From CBINFS01 sp966250015 (GTDB taxonomy: Bacteria; Bacteroidota; Rhodothermia; Rhodothermales; DASSAV01): 64,000 nucleotides of DNA. Where the stretch lies: positions 1 to 64,000 of the forward strand of contig CBINFS010000013.1 in assembly GCA_966250015.1 (NCBI GenBank), given 5' to 3'. Position 1 is the stretch's first letter. Each line of letters starts with the position of its first letter. Below the pieces are notes generated by a model. It was not told where the DNA came from and searched no databases. It saw only the letters and a list, made by a program, of their open reading frames with translations. Both the position numbers and the translations under genes were made by a program. This document shows, piece after piece, positions 17,459 through 25,699 of the stretch.

Positions 17459-20362
17459 ATGGACCGGCAAGAGATGCTTTCAGCCGCCAAGCGAGCCTTG
17501 CTCGAACGTCGATTACGCGGACTCGCCGATCGATCGGGTAAAGGTACGCAGTTTATGAAGCATCCCGACGGTGCATCCCCCGTCCTTTCACCCGGTCAGG
17601 AAAGCCTCTGGTATCTGCACCAGCTGGATCCGGAAAATGCGGCCTATCACATGTACAAGGCGATCCGCATGTCCGGACCCCTGAATACAATCATTCTTGG
17701 GACGAGCCTGAACGAGGTCGTGAGACGTCACGAGGTGTTGCGAACCAGATTCGACGAGGTAAATGGCCGGCCTGTACCCGTCGTGCAACCCGAGCTTGTA
17801 CTGGAAATGCCGTTGGTTACGGTTCCGCCGGGGCCTCACCAGGAGGCAGAAGTCAAGGCACTGGCGACAAAGGTAGTCCAGCAACCCTTTGACCTGGCGG
17901 ACGGACCCTTGATCCGCTGCCTGCTGATCCGCCTGAGCGAATCGAATCACGTGTTCGTTCTCGTTTTGCACCACATCATTTCGGACGAGTGGTCGCTGGG
18001 CGTGTTCTGGAAGGAGCTGGCCCGGTATTACGCCGGGCTGCAGGCCGACCCTGCTTTTACGTTACCCGAATTGCCCTTCCAGTATCCCGACTTTGCCAGG
18101 TGGCAACACCAGAGGCTTGAGACGGGGCAAATGGATCGGCATTTAGCCTACTGGACGCAGAAGCTGAGTGGCGATCTACCCCGTGTGGTGCTTCCGGCAG
18201 ACCACCAACCGTTCGGAGCAAATAACCGGGGGGCGTTGCGTTCTCTACCGCTTCCCGCCGCTCTTGCGGAAAAGATCCGGCTGCTTGCAGCGCGGCAGGA
18301 GGTGACCCGCTTTACGGTGTATCTGGCGGCATTCGAAGTGCTGCTCAACCGGTACTCCGGTTTGACCGACCTGATAGTCGGCACCCCCGTGACGAATCGG
18401 AACAGCCTGGAATCGGAGGGACTGATCGGCTTTTTCATCAATACGCTGGTTTTGCGGTTCGACCTCTCCGATGACCCCACGTTTATCGAAGCGCTCAGTC
18501 GGACGCGAAGCGTCGTACTGGAAGCCCTGGCGCATCAGGAATTGCCTTTCGAGAAGCTGGTCGATGCCTTGAAGCCGGAGCGGCTGCCCGGGCAGAATCC
18601 GCTCTTCCAGATGATGTTCGTCTATCAGCAGGAAACCATCCCTGCAAACCTCACGGATGACTTGCTAATCCGTCCATTTCCTGTCGAAAACGGCGCCTCC
18701 AAATTTGACCTCACGCTGTTCGTGACAGAGGAAAACGAAAAGGTCACCCTCACCATCGAGTACAGGCGAGACCTGTTCGAGGCGGCGACGATCGACCGCA
18801 TGCTGCGCAATCTTCAGGTTCTGCTGGAGGGAATCGTGGCGGATCCGGAGCGCCCGATTTCGACGTTACCCATCCTCTCCGAAACGGAACGCCGGATACT
18901 CCTTAAGGACTGGAACGGTACGGAAATCGAAGTGCCGCCATACAAGGCTGTCCACCACTTCTTCGAAGCACAGGCAGCGCAAACGCCGGACAGGACCGCG
19001 GTGGTCTTTGAGGATCGGAGCCTGACGTACGGGGAGCTGGATCAACGGGCGAATCAGCTGGCATCGGTACTTCGAGAGGCCGGTGTTGGGCCGAACGTTT
19101 GTGTCGGGCTGTACGTCGAGCGATCCGTCGAGATGATTGTCGGGATGCTCGGCATCCTGAAGGCAGGAGGCGCCTATGTCCCACTGGATCCGGCATATCC
19201 GTCTGCCCGATTACGTTTTATGCTCGATGATTCGGATGCGCCTGTTGTTCTGGCTACCCTTACACCGGGTCCGGACCTCACATACGGCGGACTACGCATA
19301 ATCCTATTCGAATCACTCGATTCCAGCGGAGAAGTGGCCTGGAATGAAAAAGTGGACGTATCGGGTGATCATCTGGCGTACGTGATCTACACGTCCGGCT
19401 CGACTGGCCAACCTAAAGGCGTACCCGTCACGCACCGTAACCTGACGTACTCGACGTTTGCGCGATTGAAATACTATCCCGAAAGCCCGGCAAGCTTCCT
19501 TTTGCTGTCTTCGTTTTCCTTCGACAGCGCAGTGGCTGGCATTTTCTGGACGCTTTCGACGGGAGGCACGCTGATATTGCCGCGGCAACGGCTCGAGCAG
19601 GACATCGATCAGCTGGCCGACCTCATAGCGGCTCAAAAGGTTACCCACACGCTTTGCCTACCCTCGCTGTATTCGCTTCTACTGGAACACGCGGGGGCGG
19701 ATCAGCTCGCGTCCTTAAAAACAGTAATCGTTGCCGGAGAAGCCTGCCCGGTTTCGCTTGCCAGGGCGCACTACGACCGCCTGCCTGGCTGTGTGTTGTA
19801 CAACGAATACGGTCCCACGGAGGCAACCGTCTGGAGCACCGTTTACAAAGTCCCACCAGGATCGGAAGGCGCCAGGCTCCCCATCGGTCGGCCGATTCCT
19901 GGCGTCAGGGTATACGTCCTGGATTCTCATTTGAACCCGGTTCCGATCGGCGTCGTGGGTGAGCTGTTCGTGGGCGGGGAAGGGGTCACCGGACGATATC
20001 AGAACCGGGAGGAGCTGACTGCGGAACGGTTCATTCCCGACCCGTATGTCGAAGGCGGGCGCCTTTACCGGACGGGTGATCTTGCTCGATTCCTTTCAGA
20101 CGGGACGATCGAGTTTCTTGGGCGAGTCGACCTACAGGTCAAGATTCGCGGCTACAGGATCGAACCGGGCGAGATCGAGAGCATCCTGTCTCAACACCCT
20201 GCGATTCGCGAATGTGTCGTGGTCGCCCGCTCGGATGGGAAGGGGAGAGGTACCTCACACGAAGGGGAAGAGGTGCTGGATACGGATTTCCTCCTCGGCA
20301 AACTCCGGGCACTCGATGCCCGGGAGGCAGAACGCCTGTTAAGCGAGGTTGAGCAAGCGTAG
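17459..20362 (+). CDS. NRPS condensation plus truncated adenylation domain
   Basis: A 967-residue NRPS with a condensation domain (about 40-470) and most of an adenylation domain (about 490-910), then a stop. Motifs A3 (T645 in YTSGSTGQPKG), A5 NEYGPTE, A7 YRTGDL and A8 VKIRGYRIEPGE (near residue 898) are present. A9, A10 with its catalytic lysine, and any carrier domain are absent. The missing half of the A domain starts the gene at 21184, two genes on. The C-terminal helix DAREAERLLSEVEQA resembles NRPS end/docking helices. The condensation motif is HHIISDE (171-177), with Glu for the usual Gly. Specificity residues read D-S-A-L-I-A-E-V-W, which I cannot assign. The N-terminus ALLERRLRGL is a typical inter-subunit helix. 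Confidence 0.88.
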   Translation: MDRQEMLSAAKRALLERRLRGLADRSGKGTQFMKHPDGASPVLSPGQESLWYLHQLDPENAAYHMYKAIRMSGPLNTIILGTSLNEVVRRHEVLRTRFDEVNGRPVPVVQPELVLEMPLVTVPPGPHQEAEVKALATKVVQQPFDLADGPLIRCLLIRLSESNHVFVLVLHHIISDEWSLGVFWKELARYYAGLQADPAFTLPELPFQYPDFARWQHQRLETGQMDRHLAYWTQKLSGDLPRVVLPADHQPFGANNRGALRSLPLPAALAEKIRLLAARQEVTRFTVYLAAFEVLLNRYSGLTDLIVGTPVTNRNSLESEGLIGFFINTLVLRFDLSDDPTFIEALSRTRSVVLEALAHQELPFEKLVDALKPERLPGQNPLFQMMFVYQQETIPANLTDDLLIRPFPVENGASKFDLTLFVTEENEKVTLTIEYRRDLFEAATIDRMLRNLQVLLEGIVADPERPISTLPILSETERRILLKDWNGTEIEVPPYKAVHHFFEAQAAQTPDRTAVVFEDRSLTYGELDQRANQLASVLREAGVGPNVCVGLYVERSVEMIVGMLGILKAGGAYVPLDPAYPSARLRFMLDDSDAPVVLATLTPGPDLTYGGLRIILFESLDSSGEVAWNEKVDVSGDHLAYVIYTSGSTGQPKGVPVTHRNLTYSTFARLKYYPESPASFLLLSSFSFDSAVAGIFWTLSTGGTLILPRQRLEQDIDQLADLIAAQKVTHTLCLPSLYSLLLEHAGADQLASLKTVIVAGEACPVSLARAHYDRLPGCVLYNEYGPTEATVWSTVYKVPPGSEGARLPIGRPIPGVRVYVLDSHLNPVPIGVVGELFVGGEGVTGRYQNREELTAERFIPDPYVEGGRLYRTGDLARFLSDGTIEFLGRVDLQVKIRGYRIEPGEIESILSQHPAIRECVVVARSDGKGRGTSHEGEEVLDTDFLLGKLRALDAREAERLLSEVEQA

Positions 20363-20391
20363 GATTGTGACGTAATGGGGGACCTACATTC

Positions 20392-21183
20392 ATGACACGT
20401 AGACTCAGGAGAACCAGTGACTTCGAGGTGGTGCTTCAGGTCAACAACGACTCGTTCATAAACCCGCCGCGGGAGTCTCAGCGCAACTGGTTGCTCAACA
20501 GGGCGCTCAACGAGTTCGTCGACGACATCACCCAACTGGACGTACTCGCGCGGCGCTTCGTACCGGGAGCGGAGGTCGTGCAGCTCGAAGACCGTACCAA
20601 CGCCCCTCTCCGTGACGACGAGATCATGGAGGACTGGCAGATCCCCATTATGAGGGCCATGGCGGCGTACGTTACGGAGTCGCATGGTGATATCCTGGAA
20701 GTGGGATTCGGCAGGGGATTATCCGCCACGTACATCCAGGAAGCCGGGGTCCGATCCCATACGATCATCGAGTGCAATGACTCCGTGGTTGATCGGTACT
20801 TCAGATGGAAGGAGCAGTACCCGGGGCGAGACATACGGCTCATCCATGCGAAATGGCAGGACGCGACCGAACAGCTCGGACTGTACGACGGCATTTTCTT
20901 TCACACGTACCCACTCAACGAAGAAGACTTCGTCGAGCAGGTGGCGCACAGTGTGACCTTCGCCGCGCATTTTTTCCCGACGGCCGCTGCGCACCTGCGC
21001 AAAGGCGGGGTGTTCACCTACCTGACGAACGAGATCGATTCGCTGAGCCGGGGGCATCAGCGCCTCGTTTTCCGCTACTTTTCTTCGTTTACCGCAAGTC
21101 TCGTCCGTGACCTGGAGCTAACCGAGGATAGCAAGGACAGCCTGTGGGCTGATTCGATGGTGGTAATCAAAGCTGTGCGATAA
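20392..21183 (+). CDS. GAMT-like SAM-dependent methyltransferase
   Basis: A 263-residue methyltransferase starting at ATG 20392 with GGGGGA upstream. The SAM-binding motif ILEVGFGRGLSATYIQEAG followed by HTIIECND and the DGIFFHTYPLNEE stretch match guanidinoacetate N-methyltransferase closely (human GAMT, from memory: VLEVGFG, IIECND, YDTYPLSEE). The two acidic residues that hold the guanidino group in GAMT appear replaced: Asp of YDTYP is His here, and Glu of WETPYM is Gln (WQIPIM). A guanidine substrate is thus doubtful. The gene lies exactly where a methyltransferase would interrupt the adenylation domain encoded on either side, so it probably methylates the amino acid activated by module 2. 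Its stop codon directly abuts the next ATG. Confidence 0.85.
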   Translation: MTRRLRRTSDFEVVLQVNNDSFINPPRESQRNWLLNRALNEFVDDITQLDVLARRFVPGAEVVQLEDRTNAPLRDDEIMEDWQIPIMRAMAAYVTESHGDILEVGFGRGLSATYIQEAGVRSHTIIECNDSVVDRYFRWKEQYPGRDIRLIHAKWQDATEQLGLYDGIFFHTYPLNEEDFVEQVAHSVTFAAHFFPTAAAHLRKGGVFTYLTNEIDSLSRGHQRLVFRYFSSFTASLVRDLELTEDSKDSLWADSMVVIKAVR

Positions 21184-23160
21184 ATGGGGGGTGCCGTGGA
21201 GGATTTGAAGAGCCGGATCGAATCATTGACACCTGATCAGCGTGCCCAGCTTGCCCGTCGCCTTGGCGAGCGGTCGAATGTTTCGCGCCTGGTCGCCTAC
21301 GTGGTCCCTGACGAGAACGCACCGGTATTGCCGGATCCTGCAGCTCTTCGAGACTACATGAAGGAGAGGCTGCCAGAGTACATGGTGCCCTCGGCGTTTG
21401 TAGTGCTCGATGCGCTCCCTCGTTTGCCTAATGGGAAGGTGGACTTTCGCCGACTGCCGGAACCAATGGAATACCGGACGAGCGAAAATGGTGGCTTTAC
21501 AGCGCCGAGAAATAAAAAAGAGGAGCTACTGGCCAGGATCTGGGCAGACGTGCTCGGCTACGAGCACGTGGGGATCCACGACAACTTTTTCGAGATCGGG
21601 GGCGATTCGATCCTGAGCATTCAAATCATTGCCAAGGCGCGCCGGGTCGGGCTCCGTCTGACGCCAGCGCAAATGATCCAGCACCAGACCATTGCCGGCC
21701 TGTCTTCCGTAGTCGAGTACAAAACGGCCCCGCGTTCTGTCCAAAATGTGGCGGAAGGTCCGGCCATTCTCACGCCGATCCAGCACTGGTTTTTCGAGCA
21801 ACCCCTTCAAGAACCTTATTATTGGAACCAGATGATCTGGCTCGAAGGGCCGGGAGATACGAGCATTGATCGTGTGCAGGAGGCGTTGCGACTGGTCGTT
21901 CGGCAACACGATGCACTGCGCCTTCGATTCCGTAAGGACGATTCCGGTTGGCACGCGTGGTACGCCTCCCCTGATGAACAGGTGGCCGCCAATATGGTCG
22001 ATCTGAGCGGTATTGCAGAAGAAGACCAGGTACGCCTGCAGGAGGAGCATACGGCCCGGCAGCAGGCCGGTATGGATCTCGCAAATGGGCCGTTAATTCG
22101 GGCCACTCTCTTCAAACGAGGGGATGGACGGCCGTCGCTGCTGGCTCTCAGCATACACCACATCCTGGTAGACCCGGTTTCGTGGCGGACCATCCTCGAG
22201 GATTTTGCGACGGCTTACGACCAGCTAACCCTTGACGAATCGGTCGATTTATCCCCGCCCACGACCTCGTACAAACAGTGGTCAGAAATGCTGACGCGTT
22301 ACGCGCAGTCGGATACGGTCGGGTCCGAACGCGAATACTGGCTGGTGGCTGGTGAGACCATTACCGCTCACATTCCCAGGGATAAACCTGGGGTTTTCGC
22401 CGAAGCTTCGGCAAGTACGATCACGAAGAAGCTGAGTGCAGACGAGACGAATGCGCTACTGAAAGACGTCCCGGGTTATTACAACGTTCAGCCTGAGGAC
22501 GTCCTGCTAACGGCTCTCGCACTGACGCTTTACGAGTGGACCGGGCATCCCACCCATCGAATCGGCCTCGAACGTCACGGACGTGAGGAGATCGAGGAGG
22601 ACGTGGACCTGTCGCGAACCGTCGGCTGGTTCACGTCGTTTTTCCCGGTCGTATTGAGTTTGGCTTCGGGGTTCGAACCCGATCAGGCGCTGAAATCGAT
22701 CAAGGAGCAGCTACGAGCAATTCCAGCCCGCGGAATCGGGTACGGCCTCTTACGCTATTTGCGTGACGATCCGACACTTGCCGAAGTGCGACTACAGTCT
22801 CCGCCTGAGGTGATCTTCAACTACACGGGTAGAGTAGACGTGCCCGGTTCGGAGCGTGCCTGTTTCCGCCCGGTCGGGACGTTAATCGCGGCACGCAGCC
22901 CGCAGAACAAACGAGCGAATCTAATCGAGACCAATACGTACGTGTTGGTCAATCAGCTCAATGTCACCTGGACGTACAGCGAGGATGTACACGAGGCTTC
23001 GACGATCGAGCGCGTTTCAAACCGGTTTACGGAGAGATTGCAGGGGCTGATCACCCATTGCCTGTCGGGTGAAGCCGTTGGGTATACGCCTTCCGACTTT
23101 CCCGAAGCTGGCCTGGACCAGGAAGCTCTCGACCGGTTGCTGGATCGGTTTGTCTCATAA
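21184..23160 (+). CDS. NRPS small A subdomain-PCP-epimerase
   Basis: A 658-residue NRPS. The first about 100 residues are not a free domain but the C-terminal adenylation subdomain (SRLVAYVVPDE, A9-like LPEYMVPSAFVVLDALP, A10 NGKVDF with K85), completing the core encoded at 17459-20362. A carrier domain follows with S142 in IGGDSILS, the GGDS form usual before epimerases. Residues about 190-650 are an epimerisation domain: HHILVDPVSWR at 325-335, a variant LERHGRE (normally EGHGRE), RTVGWFTSFFP and IFNYTGR. It should deliver a D-configured residue. ATG 21184 follows the methyltransferase TAA with no gap and in the same frame, implying translational coupling. The N-terminal helix DLKSRIESLTPDQRAQLARRL looks like a docking element. 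Confidence 0.9.
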   Translation: MGGAVEDLKSRIESLTPDQRAQLARRLGERSNVSRLVAYVVPDENAPVLPDPAALRDYMKERLPEYMVPSAFVVLDALPRLPNGKVDFRRLPEPMEYRTSENGGFTAPRNKKEELLARIWADVLGYEHVGIHDNFFEIGGDSILSIQIIAKARRVGLRLTPAQMIQHQTIAGLSSVVEYKTAPRSVQNVAEGPAILTPIQHWFFEQPLQEPYYWNQMIWLEGPGDTSIDRVQEALRLVVRQHDALRLRFRKDDSGWHAWYASPDEQVAANMVDLSGIAEEDQVRLQEEHTARQQAGMDLANGPLIRATLFKRGDGRPSLLALSIHHILVDPVSWRTILEDFATAYDQLTLDESVDLSPPTTSYKQWSEMLTRYAQSDTVGSEREYWLVAGETITAHIPRDKPGVFAEASASTITKKLSADETNALLKDVPGYYNVQPEDVLLTALALTLYEWTGHPTHRIGLERHGREEIEEDVDLSRTVGWFTSFFPVVLSLASGFEPDQALKSIKEQLRAIPARGIGYGLLRYLRDDPTLAEVRLQSPPEVIFNYTGRVDVPGSERACFRPVGTLIAARSPQNKRANLIETNTYVLVNQLNVTWTYSEDVHEASTIERVSNRFTERLQGLITHCLSGEAVGYTPSDFPEAGLDQEALDRLLDRFVS

Positions 23161-23180
23161 ACGAAGAGGCCAAAAGAGGC

Positions 23181-25664
23181 ATGGACCGAAAAAACGTCGA
23201 GGCCATTTACCCCCTGTCTCCCATGCAGCAGACCATGCTATTGCATAGCCTGCACGCAAAAGGTCCGGATCCGGGTTTCTTACAGCTTCGCTGCACGTTA
23301 CACGGCAACCTCGTTTTTGATACGTTTGACAGAGCCTGGAGGCAGGTCATCGATCGACACCAGGCTTTGCGGTCTTCCATTCACTGGAAGGATCTCGATA
23401 AACCCCTTCAGGTCGTGCTCCGAAACGTCACCATCCCCTGGACGCGCCAGAAGTGGAAGGTAGGCGCGCTGATAGAGGCCCAGCCACCGTTGCAGGCCTA
23501 CCTTGAAGCGGATCGGAATCGGGGTTTCGACCTGTCAGCGCCGCCGGTTATGCGGCTAGCTCTGTTTCAGGTGCGCGACGACCTCCATCACTTCGTATGG
23601 AGCTGCCATCACCTGTTGCTCGACGGGTGGTCGGGTGCACTCGTACTCAATGAAGTCTCTGCGCTGTACGAAGGTCTTTTGGAAGGAAAATCACCGAACC
23701 TGCCGACACCTCGCCCCTACCGAGAGTACATCAACTGGCTCCAGAAAACGGATTTTTCAGAGGCAGAGACCTTCTGGCGTGCCTTGCTGAGCGACGTTTC
23801 GGCTCCCACACCTTTGCCCTTCGATCGAGAATCCGAGATCCAGATAACAGGTCCGGCCGTGTGGAACGAGCAAAAGGTAGACCTGACCCATACACAATCC
23901 GAAGCCCTTACGGCATTTGCCCGGCGCAATCGTGTTTCCCTGAGCACACTCTTTCACGGCGTATGGGCAGTGGTATTAAGGGCATTCAGCGAGGACGATC
24001 AGGTTGTATTTGGAACGACCGTGTCAGGCCGATCATCCGAGCTCGATGGAATCGATACCATGGTCGGTCTGTTCATCAACACGCTCCCCGTTCGTGTACG
24101 GGTGAAACGCGATGACACGTTCCATTCAGTCTTGGAGCAGCTTCAGCAATTGCAGGGCTCAATGCACCCGTTCGAGCACGTTCCGTTACCGCAGGTTCAG
24201 CGCTGGAGCGGCGTACCCGCTCATTTGCGGTTATTCGACAGCCTCCTGGTCGTCGAAAACTATCCGACTTTCACAGCCCGGACCGGGGGGAGCAAATCTC
24301 TGGTCATTCGGAACTTTCAGGGTGGCATTACCTCGAACCATCCACTCACGCTGGTCGTGGCGCCCGGAGAGGGCCTGTCCGTGCACCTCATATGCGATGA
24401 GCGGCGATTCGAACGTCAGGACGTCGCTTCAGTCCTACGTTTGCTGAGGACTATACTGTTGCGGGTTGCAGAGGACAGCGTCCAAAAGGTGTCCGACCTC
24501 GTGATTGAGGAGGTCAATCCACGTCGCAACGGAGTGGCCGCGGTACGAAATCAGATCGAAAAGGACCTGACACGAGAATTGGAAGAGTATTACGTCGCTC
24601 CTCGTAATCCCATCGAGCTACAGCTCGTTCAGATCTGGGAAGACCTGCTGAAAGTCCGGCCGATTGGAGTTCGCGACGACTTTTTTGACGTCGGTGGGCA
24701 CTCACTTAACGCCGTCCACCTTTTTGACAGGATCGCGTCGGTTTTCGGAAAAAAACTGCCGCTCTCCATCCTGTTTGAGCTTTCGACGATAGAGCGGCTT
24801 GCGAGTGTGCTGGAGGGGGAAGAAAAGGTGGCGGCCTGGCAGGCGTTGGTGCCCATGCAGACACTCGGCTCCGGTCCGGCGCTTTTTTGTATGCATTCGT
24901 GGGACGGACAGGTTTTGTTATATCGGGACCTCGCCAGGAGCCTCGCGCCGGATTTTCCTGTCTTTGGTTTACAGACGGCCCGAATGGACGGCGCGAACCC
25001 GGTTCACGGCAGCGTAGAGGCCATTGCGTCGAGCTACGTCGAAGAATTAAAATCGGTGCAGACAGAAGGTCCGTATTATTTGCTCGGGATCTGCTTTGGC
25101 GCCATGATCGCGTTCGAAATGGCGCAACAGCTTTATGGACAGGGCCAGGAGGTCGGGGGGCTGTTTATTGTCGATACGAAGCCGTTCACACCACCTCGAG
25201 CCCGGGATTCTCGGACGGAAGGAAAAGTCCAACGATATGTCAAGCGTATCGCCCGTCTAAATCGGAATGGTGCGCTCGTCTCCGAAGTCCGGTCTCGCTT
25301 GGTCCGACATTTCAAGCGTACTGGTGGCGCTGCATCGGAATACCCTGTTGGAGTGGAGGAAGTGGATTTTCAGACGGCGCCAAACGGTGAAAATGAAGCT
25401 CTCTACAAGGCGCACGTTCGAGCCTGGAAAAGCTATTATCCTCGTGTTTATCCCGGGCAATTGACAGTAGTACGCAGCAGCGAATGGGCGTCGCGCAAGG
25501 ATAAGGATTGGCACCTCCGTAAATGGGCGGCGCTGGCCTCGGGAGGCATCGAAACCATCATCGTAACGGGTGAACACTCATCCGTGCTTCAACAGCCAAA
25601 CGTAGAGCTTCTTTCGACCTACCTGCGAAAGTGCATCGGATCAACCGCGATCCGTCACCAGTGA
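23181..25664 (+). CDS. NRPS terminal subunit C-PCP-TE, cysteine thioesterase
   Basis: An 827-residue NRPS ending the operon. The condensation domain (about 8-440) opens with IYPLSPMQQTMLLHSL, the form common after epimerase domains (D-donor), and has CHHLLLDG with H143, H144 and D148. No adenylation domain follows; the carrier (about 475-545, S508 in GGHSL) comes directly, so its amino acid must be loaded in trans or the carrier only holds the chain. The thioesterase (about 560-815) has GICFG instead of GxSxG, making C638 the probable nucleophile, with D665 and H799 (GEHSSVLQQP) completing the triad. Cys thioesterases occur in some NRPSs making strained rings (for example beta-lactone formation by ObiF). 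It lies 35 bases from the convergent TonB receptor gene. Confidence 0.9.
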   Translation: MDRKNVEAIYPLSPMQQTMLLHSLHAKGPDPGFLQLRCTLHGNLVFDTFDRAWRQVIDRHQALRSSIHWKDLDKPLQVVLRNVTIPWTRQKWKVGALIEAQPPLQAYLEADRNRGFDLSAPPVMRLALFQVRDDLHHFVWSCHHLLLDGWSGALVLNEVSALYEGLLEGKSPNLPTPRPYREYINWLQKTDFSEAETFWRALLSDVSAPTPLPFDRESEIQITGPAVWNEQKVDLTHTQSEALTAFARRNRVSLSTLFHGVWAVVLRAFSEDDQVVFGTTVSGRSSELDGIDTMVGLFINTLPVRVRVKRDDTFHSVLEQLQQLQGSMHPFEHVPLPQVQRWSGVPAHLRLFDSLLVVENYPTFTARTGGSKSLVIRNFQGGITSNHPLTLVVAPGEGLSVHLICDERRFERQDVASVLRLLRTILLRVAEDSVQKVSDLVIEEVNPRRNGVAAVRNQIEKDLTRELEEYYVAPRNPIELQLVQIWEDLLKVRPIGVRDDFFDVGGHSLNAVHLFDRIASVFGKKLPLSILFELSTIERLASVLEGEEKVAAWQALVPMQTLGSGPALFCMHSWDGQVLLYRDLARSLAPDFPVFGLQTARMDGANPVHGSVEAIASSYVEELKSVQTEGPYYLLGICFGAMIAFEMAQQLYGQGQEVGGLFIVDTKPFTPPRARDSRTEGKVQRYVKRIARLNRNGALVSEVRSRLVRHFKRTGGAASEYPVGVEEVDFQTAPNGENEALYKAHVRAWKSYYPRVYPGQLTVVRSSEWASRKDKDWHLRKWAALASGGIETIIVTGEHSSVLQQPNVELLSTYLRKCIGSTAIRHQ

Positions 25665-25699
25665 ATGTGCGATAGATGAGGCGATCGTAATTCATGCAC

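Noticed and set aside
20362..21184. Frameshift or sequencing error breaking one long NRPS gene
   Set aside because: Both breaks coincide with domain borders, each gene has its own start codon and helical termini like docking elements, and the middle protein is a complete methyltransferase. Raw reads would still be needed to exclude it.
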